Shown: positions 35,087 to 44,027, counted from the stretch's first letter. The stretch: 64,000 nt of DNA from Kribbella italica (GCF_014205135.1 NZ_JACHMY010000001.1:496001-560000); one strand, 5' to 3'. The notes: generated from the sequence alone by a model not told the origin. A program made the numbers and translations.

Positions 35087-36613
35087 ATGACCGATGACTA
35101 CCTGAGCCGGATCGGCAACCTGATCCGGGACGCCCGCAAGCACCGCGGCTGGACGCAGACCCAGCTCGCCGATGTGCTCGGCACGAGCCAGAGTGCTGTG
35201 AACCGGATCGAAAAGGGTCATCAGAACCTCACTCTCGAGATGCTCGCCCGGATCGGCGAGGCCCTCGACTCCGAAATTGTCTCTCTCGGTGGCGGTCCGG
35301 TCCACCTCCGTGTCGCCGGCGGCCGGCAGTTGTCCGGATCGATCGACGTCAAGTCGTCGAAGAACGCCGGTGTCGCGCTGCTGTGCGCCAGCCTGCTGAA
35401 CAAGGGCCGCACCACGCTGCGCAAGGTCGCGCGGATCGAGGAGGTCAACCGGCTGCTCGAGGTGCTGAACTCGATCGGCGTGAAGACCACCTGGCTGAAC
35501 GACGCCGGCGACCTGGAGATCGTCCCGCCGGAGCACCTGAACCTGGGCGGCATGGACGCCGAGGCTGCCCGTCGTACGCGCTCCATCATCATGTTCCTCG
35601 GCCCGCTGCTGCACCGCGAGGACACCTTCGCCCTCCCGTACGCCGGTGGCTGCGACCTCGGCACCCGGACGGTCGAGCCGCACATGTCGGCGCTGCGCCC
35701 GTTCGGCCTGGAGATCAAGGCGACCGCGGGGGAGTACCACGCGGTGGTCAACCGGGCGATCACGCCGGGCAAGCCGATCGTGCTGACCGAGCGCGGCGAC
35801 ACCGTGACCGAGAACGCGATCATGGCCGCCGCCCGGTACGACGGCGTGACGGTGATCCGCAACGCCTCGTCCAACTACATGGTCCAGGACCTCTGCTTCT
35901 ACCTCGACCTGCTCGGCGTGCGGATCGACGGGGTCGGCTCGACCACGCTGACCGTGCACGGCACCCCGGAGATCGACGTCGACGTCGACTACGCGCCGTC
36001 CGAGGACCCGATCGAGGCGATGAGCCTGCTCACCGCCGCGATCGTCACCAGCTCGGAGATCACCATCCGGCGCGCGCCGGTGGAGTTCCTGGAGATCGAG
36101 CTGGCGCTGCTGGAGGAGATGGGCCTGGACTACAGCCGCTCCGAGGAGTACCTGGCCGAGAACGGCCGGACCCGGCTGGTCGACCTGACCACCCGCCCGT
36201 CGACGCTGCACGCGCCGATCGACAAGATCCACCCGATGCCGTTCCCTGGGCTGAACATCGACAACCTGCCGTTCTTCGCGGTCATCGCGGCGACGGCGAC
36301 CGGCCAGACCCTGATCCACGACTGGGTCTACGAGAACCGCGCGATCTACCTGACCGACCTGAACAAGCTCGGCGGCCGCGTCAAGCTCCTCGACCCGCAC
36401 CGCGTGATGGTCGAGGGCCCGACGCACTTCTCCGGCGCCGAGATCATGTGCCCGCCGGCGCTGCGGCCCGCCGTGGTCACCCTGATCGCGATGATGGCGG
36501 CCAAGGGCACCTCGGTCCTGCGCTCGGTCTACGTCATCAACCGCGGCTACGAGGACCTGGCGACCCGGCTGAACTCGCTAGGCGCCCAGATCGAGACGTT
36601 CCGCGACATCTGA
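35087..36613 (+). CDS. XRE HTH domain fused to UDP-GlcNAc enolpyruvyl transferase (MurA-like)
   Basis: A 508-aa fusion. Residues ~8-62 are an XRE/Cro HTH (LIRDARKHRGWTQTQLADVL, GTSQSAVNRIEKG). From ~72 on it is an EPSP-synthase-fold enzyme: SSKNAG (the Lys-Asn of MurA), PYAGGCDLGTRTVEPH with the catalytic Cys at ~189, and SEDPIEAMS. MurA transfers enolpyruvate to UDP-GlcNAc, the first step of peptidoglycan synthesis. Catalytic residues look intact, so it may be an active second MurA or an enzyme-derived sensor. A palindrome sits in its promoter. The 3' end overlaps the convergent hydrolase gene by 36 bases. Confidence 0.9.
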   Translation: MTDDYLSRIGNLIRDARKHRGWTQTQLADVLGTSQSAVNRIEKGHQNLTLEMLARIGEALDSEIVSLGGGPVHLRVAGGRQLSGSIDVKSSKNAGVALLCASLLNKGRTTLRKVARIEEVNRLLEVLNSIGVKTTWLNDAGDLEIVPPEHLNLGGMDAEAARRTRSIIMFLGPLLHREDTFALPYAGGCDLGTRTVEPHMSALRPFGLEIKATAGEYHAVVNRAITPGKPIVLTERGDTVTENAIMAAARYDGVTVIRNASSNYMVQDLCFYLDLLGVRIDGVGSTTLTVHGTPEIDVDVDYAPSEDPIEAMSLLTAAIVTSSEITIRRAPVEFLEIELALLEEMGLDYSRSEEYLAENGRTRLVDLTTRPSTLHAPIDKIHPMPFPGLNIDNLPFFAVIAATATGQTLIHDWVYENRAIYLTDLNKLGGRVKLLDPHRVMVEGPTHFSGAEIMCPPALRPAVVTLIAMMAAKGTSVLRSVYVINRGYEDLATRLNSLGAQIETFRDI

Positions 36614-37423
36614 GTTCCGCACGAAGGCGACGGCCTCGGCCACCACGTCCGGATCGATCATGATCCGGCGATGGCCGAGGCCGTTGGTCTGCCGGTACGT
36701 CGCGCGGTCGCCGTACCGGCTGAGCAGGATCGGCGCCTGGGCCGGGTCCACTACGTCGTCCTCGTCGTTGTGGATCGAGAGGAGGTCGATGTCGCCCTGC
36801 GCGACCGAGTACTTGGTCCAGATCTCGGGGTCGCCGCCGAACAGCTTGCGCTCGATCCGGCGGCGGAGCGCCTGGTTGGTCCTCGCGGTCAGCCCGAGTC
36901 CCCGGCAGAACGCGTCGGCGAGGTAGCCGAACTCGGCGAAGCCGCTGATCGTGACGACGCGCTCGGCGTGCACGTCCCCGCGCAGCGCGTACAGCGCGAA
37001 CGGGACGCCGAGCGAGTGCGCGATGACGCCGTCGAACGCGCCGTACTGCGTGGCGAGCTGGTTGATGATGCGCTCGTGGTCGAGGATCGTGCCGGCGCGG
37101 CCGGGGGAGTCGCCGTGGCCGGGAGCGTCGTACGAGACCGGGCTGTAGCCGAGGTCGACCAGTTGCTCGATGAATCGGGCGAACCGGGAGGCCCGCGAGC
37201 GCCAGCCGTGCACGAGCAGGACCGGGCGTTTCCCGTCACCCCACGCGTAGGTCACCACGCCGTCGACGATGTCGACCCGCGCCTTGCGGTGTACCTCGAG
37301 CTCCGTCGCGCGGACCTTCCCGCGACGGAGGGGCCGCCGCCACAGCTCGAAGGCCAACCGCCCGGCGACCTCCGGTGAAACCACGGCGACTGTGCGCAGG
37401 CCGGCGCCGACCGCTTGGGTCAT
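36578..37423 (-). CDS. alpha/beta hydrolase
   Basis: A 281-aa hydrolase: HGWRSRASRF after strand 3, the nucleophile elbow HSLGVP (Ser in GVIAHSLGVPF), YDAPGHGDSPGRAG, and a C-terminal His in TNGLGHRRIM. An N-terminal ~50-residue helical extension precedes the core. It is convergent with HTH-murA and divergent from a TetR gene across 166 bases holding a palindrome, so TetR control is plausible. Confidence 0.85.
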   Translation of the reverse strand: MTQAVGAGLRTVAVVSPEVAGRLAFELWRRPLRRGKVRATELEVHRKARVDIVDGVVTYAWGDGKRPVLLVHGWRSRASRFARFIEQLVDLGYSPVSYDAPGHGDSPGRAGTILDHERIINQLATQYGAFDGVIAHSLGVPFALYALRGDVHAERVVTISGFAEFGYLADAFCRGLGLTARTNQALRRRIERKLFGGDPEIWTKYSVAQGDIDLLSIHNDEDDVVDPAQAPILLSRYGDRATYRQTNGLGHRRIMIDPDVVAEAVAFVRNSDVAERLDLGA

Positions 37424-37511
37424 CACTTCTCCTCACCTGCCAGGCACATCGCTGCATCCGCTTCGTCGAAAGCTCGGGGATCAGACACAGTTCCTCAATC
37501 CGGAGTAAACT

Positions 37512-37527
37512 ATACGAACGGTCGTAT
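37512..37527. promoter_or_regulatory. TetR-type inverted repeat
   Basis: ATACGA-ACGG-TCGTAT, between the divergent hydrolase (start 37423) and TetR (start 37590) genes. The region is locally AT-rich, as expected for a promoter. Confidence 0.65.
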
Positions 37528-37589
37528 TATTAGTTTGCGTGAGCCGATCCGTCAACACCCTTAGGATCAGCTCGGCAGAGGAGGTGACG

Positions 37590-38225
37590 ATGGAGACGAC
37601 GCGCGTCGACGGGCGTCTGGTCCGCGGCGACCAGACCCGCCGTGCCGTTCTGCGCCGTGCCGTCGACATCGCCTCGGTCGACGGGCTCGAAGGGCTTTCG
37701 ATCGGCCGGCTCGCCAAGGATCTGGAGATCAGCAAGAGCGGGCTCTTCGCGCACTTCGGCTCCAAGGAGGAGCTCCAGCTCGCGACCATCCGTGCCGCCC
37801 GCCGCATCTACGCCGACGCGGTCGTCACCCCCGCCTTCGCCGTACCGCCCGGCCTCGCGCGGGTCTGGGCGCTGGGGGATCGCTGGCTCGACTACTCCCG
37901 CGAGCGGGTGTTCCCGGGCGGCTGCTTCTTCGCCAAGACCTCCCACGAGTTCGGCGCGCGGCCCGGCGTGGTTCGCGACTACCTGTCCGAGGTCAACGTG
38001 GAGTGGATGGGCCTGATCGAGCAAACCATCACCGAGGCTGTGGAGCTGGGCGAGCTGGCGGCCGACGTACCGGCGCTGGCCTTCGAGCTCAACGCGTTCT
38101 ACGACTCGGCCAACCTTGCCTCTCTGCTCCGGGACGACCACGAGACGATCTACGGCCAGGCGCGTGAATCGATCCGGACCCGGTTGAATTCAGCTGCGCC
38201 TGCTGAGATCCCGCGGCCCTGGTAG
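37590..38225 (+). CDS. TetR family regulator
   Basis: A 211-aa repressor with a standard TetR HTH (VLRRAVDIASVDGLEGLSIGRLAKDLEISKSGLFAHFGSKEEL) and a C-terminal domain with RVFPGGCFFAKTSHEFGARPG, common in TetR proteins near hydrolase or reductase genes. GGAGGTGACG precedes ATG 37590. An inverted repeat of TetR type lies 63 bases upstream, between it and the divergent hydrolase. The 3' end overlaps the convergent MFS gene by 36 bases. Confidence 0.9.
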   Translation: METTRVDGRLVRGDQTRRAVLRRAVDIASVDGLEGLSIGRLAKDLEISKSGLFAHFGSKEELQLATIRAARRIYADAVVTPAFAVPPGLARVWALGDRWLDYSRERVFPGGCFFAKTSHEFGARPGVVRDYLSEVNVEWMGLIEQTITEAVELGELAADVPALAFELNAFYDSANLASLLRDDHETIYGQARESIRTRLNSAAPAEIPRPW

Positions 38226-39452
38226 TTCGTCGTACCGGTGGGTGGGGAGGTCTCGCCGGCCGCGGATCGGTGAGCAGAGCAAGACCAGGCCGGCCAGCGG
38301 GATGCCGGCGGTGGTGATCCAGAGGGCGGGCGTCAGGCCGAGGAACTGCCCGAGCGTGCCACCGAGGAGAGCGCCCAGCGGGATCGTGCCGTAGTTGACG
38401 AAGGACGACGTCGCGGTCAGCCGGCCGAGGAGGTCCGGCGGGCAGTACGACTGGTAGAAGGTGGCCTTGACGACGTTTCCGGCGACCACGCCGACGCCGA
38501 TGGAGAACGCTCCCGCTAGGTAGAACCACGGGCTGATCGTGCTCAGGGGGATCAGCAGGGCAAGGGTTGGCAGGCCCAGCTCGGCCAGCAGGATGGTGCG
38601 GGCGGTGCCGAAGCGGGTCATCAGGCGGCGGGCCGCGAAGGCGCCGACGATGCCGCCGCTGCCGGCCGCGGCGATGAGGGCGCCAACGGTGCCGGGGGTG
38701 AGGCCGACCTCGCGGACGAGGAAGACGACGGCGATCGACTGGTAGCCCATCAGGGCCAGGTTCGAGACGGCGCCGAAGAGTGTGAGGGTGCGGAGCCAGA
38801 CGTCCTGGGCGACGAGGCGGAGACCTTCGCCGATCTCGGTGTTGATCGCGGGGCGGCGGACCGGCGTACGGCGTGGTTCGCGGTGGTGGATCGCGGCCAG
38901 GCAGGCCAGGGCGATGAGGAAGGTGGCGGCGTCGACCAGGAGGCCGTTGACCGGGCCGGCGAGCTGGATGATCAGGCCGCCGCAGGCGGCACCCGCGATC
39001 TGGGCGGCGGAGGCGCTGCCGTGGAGCTTGGCGTTGCCCTCGGCGTGGTCGGCCGGATCGATCAGGGTCGGCAGGTACGCCGTGTAGGCGGTCTGGAAGA
39101 GCACGGCCGCGACACCGGTCAGGACAACGGCCGCCAGGAGGAAGTGGACCGTCAACCGGCCCGCGAGGTGAGCCAGCGGGACCAGCGTGAGCAGCAGGAA
39201 CGACGACGCGGCGGCGGCCAGCATGATCGGGCGGCGGGGAAGCCGATCGACCCACGCGCCGACCGGAAGACCGATCACCAGCCAGGGCAGCCAGGCGAAC
39301 GCCGTCAGCAGGCCGACCTGGAAGGTCGTTGCTTCCAGCACCGAAATCGCGACCAGCGGGACCGCGACCCCGGAGACGGCGGTGCCGAATCTGCTCGCCG
39401 TCTCGCCGGTCCAGAGCAACCGGAAGTCGCGATGCCTGCGTAGGAGACTCAT
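38190..39452 (-). CDS. MFS transporter, EntS-like
   Basis: A 420-aa major facilitator protein with about 12 hydrophobic segments and the loop motif GAWVDRLPRRPIML between helices 2 and 3. This layout is typical of the EntS/MFS_3 exporter group. Its start overlaps the stop of the upstream ArsR gene by 4 bases, so the pair is coupled and presumably controlled by that regulator. Substrate unknown; drug or siderophore export is likely. Confidence 0.9.
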   Translation of the reverse strand: MSLLRRHRDFRLLWTGETASRFGTAVSGVAVPLVAISVLEATTFQVGLLTAFAWLPWLVIGLPVGAWVDRLPRRPIMLAAAASSFLLLTLVPLAHLAGRLTVHFLLAAVVLTGVAAVLFQTAYTAYLPTLIDPADHAEGNAKLHGSASAAQIAGAACGGLIIQLAGPVNGLLVDAATFLIALACLAAIHHREPRRTPVRRPAINTEIGEGLRLVAQDVWLRTLTLFGAVSNLALMGYQSIAVVFLVREVGLTPGTVGALIAAAGSGGIVGAFAARRLMTRFGTARTILLAELGLPTLALLIPLSTISPWFYLAGAFSIGVGVVAGNVVKATFYQSYCPPDLLGRLTATSSFVNYGTIPLGALLGGTLGQFLGLTPALWITTAGIPLAGLVLLCSPIRGRRDLPTHRYDELPGPRDLSRRS

Positions 39453-40066
39453 GGGTGAAGCTCGCGATCGGACCCGTGGGCCGGATCGGCTGCACCACGT
39501 GCATCCGCCGCGCGGGCGGGTGCGTCGGGGTTTCTCGGGAAGGACTGGAGCTGGACGATGATCGGCTTCGCGCCCTCGCCCGGCTCGACCGACTTGTAGC
39601 GGTCGATCACCGCCGCCAACTCGTCGTTCAGTGCGGTGAGCTGCTCAGGCGCGAGCTCGAGGTCGCGCCAGTCCGACAGCGCCGCGGCATGTTGCCACTC
39701 GCCGGGCCAGTTCTGCTCGACGTACGCCTGCACTCGCGCGTAGTACCGCTGCACCAGATGCTGCAGGTAGACCCGCAGCGCCCCGCTCGTCTCCGGATCG
39801 TCGCGGAACTCAGAGGGATCCAGGACGGTCTGCCCCCGTGGCACCCTCCACCACCGCTCGCGGCGCGTGCCGCGCTCGATGTCCTCCTCGATGTAGCCGT
39901 GCTCGGCCAGCAGGCGCAGGTGCCAGCTGATCGTGCCCGTGTTCTCGCCGAGGCGCTGGGACAGCGTGCTCGACGTGGCCGGACCGTCCAGCTCGAGCGC
40001 CTCCAGGATCGTCATCCGCAGGGGATGGGCCAGGCCGCGCAGGCTCCGTGCATCGATCTTCCGCAT
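39449..40066 (-). CDS. ArsR-type HTH regulator
   Basis: A 205-aa winged-helix protein: RSLRGLAHPLRMTILEALELDGPATSSTLSQRLGENTGTISWHLRLLAEHGYIEE. A long C-terminal helical domain follows. No metal-binding Cys cluster is seen, so it belongs to the non-metal ArsR group. ATG 40066 is preferred because TATCCT (40079-40074) lies 7 bases upstream with TTGCAG 16 bases further. A palindrome covers that -10. Coupled to the MFS gene, divergent from a RibD-like reductase. Confidence 0.87.
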   Translation of the reverse strand: MRKIDARSLRGLAHPLRMTILEALELDGPATSSTLSQRLGENTGTISWHLRLLAEHGYIEEDIERGTRRERWWRVPRGQTVLDPSEFRDDPETSGALRVYLQHLVQRYYARVQAYVEQNWPGEWQHAAALSDWRDLELAPEQLTALNDELAAVIDRYKSVEPGEGAKPIIVQLQSFPRNPDAPARAADARGAADPAHGSDRELHP

Positions 40067-40068
40067 GG

Positions 40069-40101
40069 TGCAGAGGATACTCTGCAAATGAGTCTCTGCA
40101 A
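40069..40101 (-). promoter_or_regulatory. operator and promoter of the ArsR-MFS operon
   Basis: TGCAGAG-GATA-CTCTGCA (40069-40086) is a perfect inverted repeat overlapping the -10 TATCCT. A third half-site CTCTGCA lies at 40094-40100 within the -35 region TTGCAG (40101-40096). Confidence 0.72.
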
Positions 40102-40103
40102 CC

Positions 40104-40132
40104 TTCGGACTGTCGGTGGTGGCCTTTACGGT
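40104..40132 (+). promoter_or_regulatory. leaderless promoter of the RibD-like gene
   Basis: TTCGGA (40104-40109), a 17-base spacer and TACGGT (40127-40132), 7 bases before ATG 40140. No Shine-Dalgarno sequence. Divergent from the ArsR promoter. Confidence 0.6.
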
Positions 40133-40139
40133 CTGGAGC

Positions 40140-40751
40140 ATGCGGCCACATGTAGTGGGTCATCTGGCGGTCTCGCTCGACGGCGTGACGGCCGGGTTCG
40201 AGGTGGATCTGGCGCGGTTCTACGCGATGGCGACGCTGTGGCAGGAGGACGTCACGCTCGTCGGCGCGGACACGATCCTCGCCCAGGAGTCCGCCCTGCG
40301 CTCGGCTCCGCAACCCGGCCCGCGCTCCAAGGGCCCGCTCCTCGCCGTCGTCGACAGTCGTGCGCGCGTCCGTGAGTGGGACCGCCTGCGCGCCGCCGGC
40401 CACTGGTCCGACGTACTGGCCTTGTACGCCGACCAGACGCCGGCCCGCCCGCCGGACAGCCGCACCCGCGAGATGATCACCGGCTATGAGCGGGTCGACC
40501 TCGACGAGACGCTTCAGCTGCTCGGCAAGCATCACGACGCGCGCGTGGTGCGCGTCGACACGGGCGGCACGTTGCTCGGCGTACTGCTCGCGCAAGGCCT
40601 GATCGACGAGCTCAGCCTGCTCGTGCACCCGGTGGTCGTCGGCTCCGGCCCGCGCTGGCCGGGCGGGTTCACGGACCGGCTCGACCTCGGCCTGGCCAAC
40701 GTCGAAGCGTTCGAGGGCGGAGTCGTCTGGCTGCGCTACTGCATGACCTGA
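40140..40751 (+). CDS. RibD/dihydrofolate-reductase-like protein
   Basis: A 203-aa reductase-fold protein of the RibD C-terminal family: HLAVSLDGVTAGFEVDL, TLVGADTILAQESAL, RVDTGGTLLGVLLAQGLIDELSLLVHPVVVGSGPRWP. These are presumed NADPH-dependent reductases of unknown small molecules. Start ATG 40140 is supported by the -10/-35 spacing; GTG 40116 is unlikely. Divergent from the ArsR-MFS pair and probably under the same operator. Confidence 0.85.
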   Translation: MRPHVVGHLAVSLDGVTAGFEVDLARFYAMATLWQEDVTLVGADTILAQESALRSAPQPGPRSKGPLLAVVDSRARVREWDRLRAAGHWSDVLALYADQTPARPPDSRTREMITGYERVDLDETLQLLGKHHDARVVRVDTGGTLLGVLLAQGLIDELSLLVHPVVVGSGPRWPGGFTDRLDLGLANVEAFEGGVVWLRYCMT

Positions 40752-40767
40752 GTTTGAACCCCTGGAT

Positions 40768-40792
40768 AAACTGGGTACAGTGTACGTAGTTT
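40768..40792. promoter_or_regulatory. 25-bp imperfect palindrome upstream of SnoaL-like gene
   Basis: AAACT-N2-GTACA-N-TGTAC-N2-AGTTT, with 10 of 12 base pairs per arm matching. It lies 17 bases before ATG 40810 and just upstream of its GAGGAGG site. Regulator unknown. Confidence 0.6.
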
Positions 40793-40809
40793 AACCGAGG
40801 AGGGGTTTC

Positions 40810-41211
40810 ATGACGGGTTTTGTACCGACCGAGGCCGACGTCGCGAGCGTGCTCGCGTGGTTCGACAAGTACGACGCGCTGGCCGCGGCGAAGGACTACG
40901 AGGGGATGGCCGACCTGGCCGTCTTCCCGCTGAACGAGGTCACCGACGACGGCAAGGGCGCCGGCTCGGCCACCCAGACCGACCGCTCGGAGTACCTGGC
41001 GCAGATGGCGCAGGTGATGGGCGGCTCCGACGACGTCAAGCTGGAGACGACCCGGACTCCGCACTTCCTGTCCGACGCGCTGGTCTTCGTGGTCAGCGAC
41101 GGCACGATGACGTACGCCGGCAACACCACACCGATCCGGTACGGCGACCTCCTGCTGAAGACCGACGGCGGATGGAAGTTCCAGACCATGGTTCAGGGCG
41201 GGTGGGGCTGA
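40810..41211 (+). CDS. SnoaL/NTF2-like protein
   Basis: A 133-aa cone-shaped alpha+beta protein of the NTF2/SnoaL superfamily: VLAWFDKYDALAAAKDYEGMADLAVFP at the start, and GDLLLKTDGGWKFQTMV at the end. Such proteins are small hydrolases, isomerases or ligand carriers. GAGGAGGGG precedes ATG. The palindrome upstream suggests specific regulation. Role unknown. Confidence 0.8.
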   Translation: MTGFVPTEADVASVLAWFDKYDALAAAKDYEGMADLAVFPLNEVTDDGKGAGSATQTDRSEYLAQMAQVMGGSDDVKLETTRTPHFLSDALVFVVSDGTMTYAGNTTPIRYGDLLLKTDGGWKFQTMVQGGWG

Positions 41212-41250
41212 TGTTCGCCTGAATGTCGGTGCCGCCCAGTAGTTTGAGCT

Positions 41251-42483
41251 GTGATGAGGAAGCAGTCGGAGGGGTACGACGAGCACGACGCCGAGCGCTG
41301 GGTGCCCGAGCCGGTCAAACGACCGGGGCGGACGGCCTTCGCGCGCGATCGCGCCCGCGTGCTGCACAGTGCCGGCCTGCGCCGCCTGGCCGCGAAGACC
41401 CAGGTGGCGACGGCCGGCAGTGACGACTTCGTCCGCAACCGGCTGACGCACAGCCTCGAGGTCGCCCAGATCGGCCGCGAGCTGGCCGGCACGCTCGGCT
41501 GCGATCCCGACATCGTCGACGCCGCCTGTCTGTCCCACGACCTCGGCCACCCGCCGTTCGGGCACAACGGCGAGCGGGCGCTGGACCAGATCGCGGCCGG
41601 CATCGGCGGGTTCGAGGGCAACGCGCAGACCCTGCGCCTGCTCACCCGGCTGGAGTCCAAGACGTTCACCGCCGACGGCCGCAGCGCGGGGCTCAACCTG
41701 AGCCGCGCGACCCTCGACGCCGCGACCAAGTACCCCTGGCCGCGGCGCGAGGGCCTGCGCAAGTTCGGGGTGTACGACGACGACCTGGCGGTGTTCGAGT
41801 GGCTCCGGCAGGGGCTCGGCGACGAGCGCTGCCTGGAGGCCCAGGTGATGGACTTCGCCGACGACGTCGCGTACTCGGTGCACGACGTCGAGGACGGGAT
41901 CGTTGCCCACAGCATCGACCTCGACCGGGTCGGGGCCGAGCGCGCGCCGTACTGGCAGACCGTCCGCGAGGCCTACCTGCCCGACGGCGAGGACGCCCAG
42001 CTCGACGAGGCGTGGGAGCGGCTGACCGCGCTGCCGTACTGGCCAACCGGTCCCTTCGACGACAGCCGCCGCGCGCTCGGTGGGCTCAAGGACCTGACCA
42101 GTCAGCTGATCGGGCGGTTCTGCACGGCCGCCGAGCAGTCCACCCATGCCCGCTTCGGGCGACGCTCGCGCCTGGTTCGGTACGACGCCGACCTGGTCGT
42201 CCCCGACGGCACCGGCGCCGAGATCGCGCTGCTCAAGGGCATCGGGATGTTCCACGTGCTCAACTCGCCCGAACGCCAGCGCCGCCGCGCCGTCCAGCGC
42301 GAGCTGCTCACCGAGCTCGTCGAGGCGCTGGCCAAGACCGCGCCCGACAACCTCGACCTTCCGTTCGCGGCGGACTACCGCGCCGCCTCCGACGATGCCG
42401 CGCGCCTTCGCGTGCTGGTCGATCAGGTGGCGTCGCTGACCGATCCATCGGCCCAGGCTTGGCACGCGGCGCTGACCGAGTGA
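41251..42483 (+). CDS. dgt: deoxyguanosinetriphosphate triphosphohydrolase
   Basis: Hydrolyses dGTP (and related dNTPs) to nucleoside and triphosphate, limiting dNTP pools. The 410-aa HD-superfamily protein has the first His in [11 protein letters not shown] (~67), [15 protein letters not shown] (HD at ~96-97), [16 protein letters not shown] with the fourth metal Asp, and a C-terminal helical part. GTG 41251 and ATG 41254 are both possible. It lies upstream of the FAD reductase and dnaG, an order often seen in actinobacteria. Confidence 0.94.
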   Translation: MMRKQSEGYDEHDAERWVPEPVKRPGRTAFARDRARVLHSAGLRRLAAKTQVATAGSDDFVRNRLTHSLEVAQIGRELAGTLGCDPDIVDAACLSHDLGHPPFGHNGERALDQIAAGIGGFEGNAQTLRLLTRLESKTFTADGRSAGLNLSRATLDAATKYPWPRREGLRKFGVYDDDLAVFEWLRQGLGDERCLEAQVMDFADDVAYSVHDVEDGIVAHSIDLDRVGAERAPYWQTVREAYLPDGEDAQLDEAWERLTALPYWPTGPFDDSRRALGGLKDLTSQLIGRFCTAAEQSTHARFGRRSRLVRYDADLVVPDGTGAEIALLKGIGMFHVLNSPERQRRRAVQRELLTELVEALAKTAPDNLDLPFAADYRAASDDAARLRVLVDQVASLTDPSAQAWHAALTE

Positions 42484-42508
42484 GGTCCGCAGGCATAGGC
42501 TGCTCTGC

Positions 42509-43750
42509 ATGACCGATGTACAGCGGATCGTAATCGTCGGCGCGAGCCTGGCCGGAGCAACCGCGGCGGAGACTCTCCGGGCCGAAGGCTTCAGCGGAGA
42601 GGTCGTGCTGATCGGCACGGAGAGCGAGCTGCCGTACGAGCGGCCGCCGTTGTCGAAGGACGTGCTGCTTGGCAAGAAGGAGCCCGGCTCGGCGCAACTG
42701 CACGACCAGCAGTGGTACGACGACCAGTCGATCGAGCTGCGGCTCGGCACCACCGTGACCGCGCTCGACCCGGCGGCCAAGACCGTCACGACCGCCGACG
42801 GCGCGAGTACGTCGTACGACGAACTGCTGATCGCGACCGGCTCGCGGGTTCGCCGGCTCGACGTACCGGGCGGTGACCTGCCGGGCATCCACTACCTGCG
42901 CACCGCGGCCGAGTCCCAGGCGCTCACCGACGCGTACGCCGCGAAGCCGCGCGTGGTCGTCGTCGGTGCCGGCTGGATCGGGCTGGAATCGGCCGCGGCC
43001 GCGCGCGAACGTGGCTGCGAGGTGACGGTGATCGAGCCGCAGTCCACCGCGCTCGCCTCGGTGCTGGGGGAGCAGGTCGGCGAGCTGTTCGCCACCCTGC
43101 ACCGGCAGCACGGGGTCACGCTGCTGTTCGACACCGGCGTCGAGGGTTTCGAGGGCACCGACAAGGTGACCGGCGTCCGTACGTCGGCGGGCGACGTCGT
43201 TCCGGCCGACCTTGTGGTGGTCGGCGTCGGCGTCCAGCCGAACACCGAGCTCGCCGTCGAGGCCGGTCTGGAGGTCGCCCCCGCCGATCACGGCTCCGGC
43301 ATCGTCACCGGGCCGGATCTGCGGACGTCGGCCGACGGCGTCTTCGCCGCCGGCGACGTGGTCCGCTGGGACCACCCGCTGCTCGGGCACTCGGTGCGCG
43401 TCGAGCACTGGTCGAACGCGAAGGACAGCGGCGCCGCGGCCGCGAAGGCGATGCTCGGCCAGGACGTCGTGCACGACGCGATCCCGTTCTTCTTCACCGA
43501 CCAGTACGACCTCGGGATGGAGTACGCCGGCGACGTGCCGCGCGGTACGTCGTACGAGGTGGTGCTCCGCGGCGACCCGGCCTCCGGCGCGTATCTCGCG
43601 TTCTGGCTCGACGACGACCGGCACGTGCTGGCCGGGCTGCACGTCAACACGTGGGACGCGATCGACGGCATCCAGGACCTGATCCGCTCAGGTCGTGCGG
43701 TCGACCCGGCCAAGCTCGCCGACGCGTCGGTCGAGCTCGGCGAGGTCTGA
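42509..43750 (+). CDS. FAD-dependent ferredoxin/rubredoxin-type reductase
   Basis: A 413-aa pyridine nucleotide-disulfide oxidoreductase without the redox disulfide. The FAD motif is VGASLAGATAAETLR. An NAD(P)-binding VVGAGWIGLESAAAARE lies mid-protein, and the second FAD motif is GVFAAGDVV. A C-terminal reductase domain follows. It resembles ferredoxin reductases serving P450s or dioxygenases. TAGGCT (42496-42501) lies 7 bases before ATG with no Shine-Dalgarno sequence. Confidence 0.92.
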   Translation: MTDVQRIVIVGASLAGATAAETLRAEGFSGEVVLIGTESELPYERPPLSKDVLLGKKEPGSAQLHDQQWYDDQSIELRLGTTVTALDPAAKTVTTADGASTSYDELLIATGSRVRRLDVPGGDLPGIHYLRTAAESQALTDAYAAKPRVVVVGAGWIGLESAAAARERGCEVTVIEPQSTALASVLGEQVGELFATLHRQHGVTLLFDTGVEGFEGTDKVTGVRTSAGDVVPADLVVVGVGVQPNTELAVEAGLEVAPADHGSGIVTGPDLRTSADGVFAAGDVVRWDHPLLGHSVRVEHWSNAKDSGAAAAKAMLGQDVVHDAIPFFFTDQYDLGMEYAGDVPRGTSYEVVLRGDPASGAYLAFWLDDDRHVLAGLHVNTWDAIDGIQDLIRSGRAVDPAKLADASVELGEV

Positions 43751-43820
43751 GCTGCCGGCCGGCCTCGACCTCGGCGAGGTCTGAGCCGCAGGCCCGGGCC
43801 TCGAGCTCGGCGAGGTCTGA
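43735..43820 (+). repeat. triplicated 3' end of the reductase gene
   Basis: CTCGGCGAGGTCTGAGC, the last codons and stop of the reductase, occurs three times at spacings of 34 and 36 bases (the CGAGGTCTGA part at 43741, 43775 and 43811) with GCAGGCCCGG-type spacers. The extra copies are non-coding. Confidence 0.85.
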
Positions 43821-43825
43821 GCTGC

Positions 43826-43857
43826 AGGCCCGGTTCCATCGGCGAAGGACCGGGCCT
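43826..43857 (+). terminator. terminator-like hairpin after the reductase gene
   Basis: AGGCCCGGT pairs with ACCGGGCCT around a ~14-base loop. No U-tract. Confidence 0.5.
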
Positions 43858-44027
43858 TGGCGGCCCCACCCCTCCCAGGTCAGCACCACCGCCCAGCTGA
43901 ACGAAGGCGACCAGGCTGCTGTCTGATGTCGGCTGCTGGACCTGCGCCGATGCCTTGGTCCGGCCCGCTGGAAGCCGGCAGCCGGGCGGGGCAGCGGGCG
44001 GCTTCGGGATCCCCGTAGACTCGCGGC

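Noticed and set aside
40669..42888. 739-aa minus-strand open frame
   Set aside because: Antisense to the SnoaL-like gene and dgt; composition typical of shadow frames in high-GC DNA.
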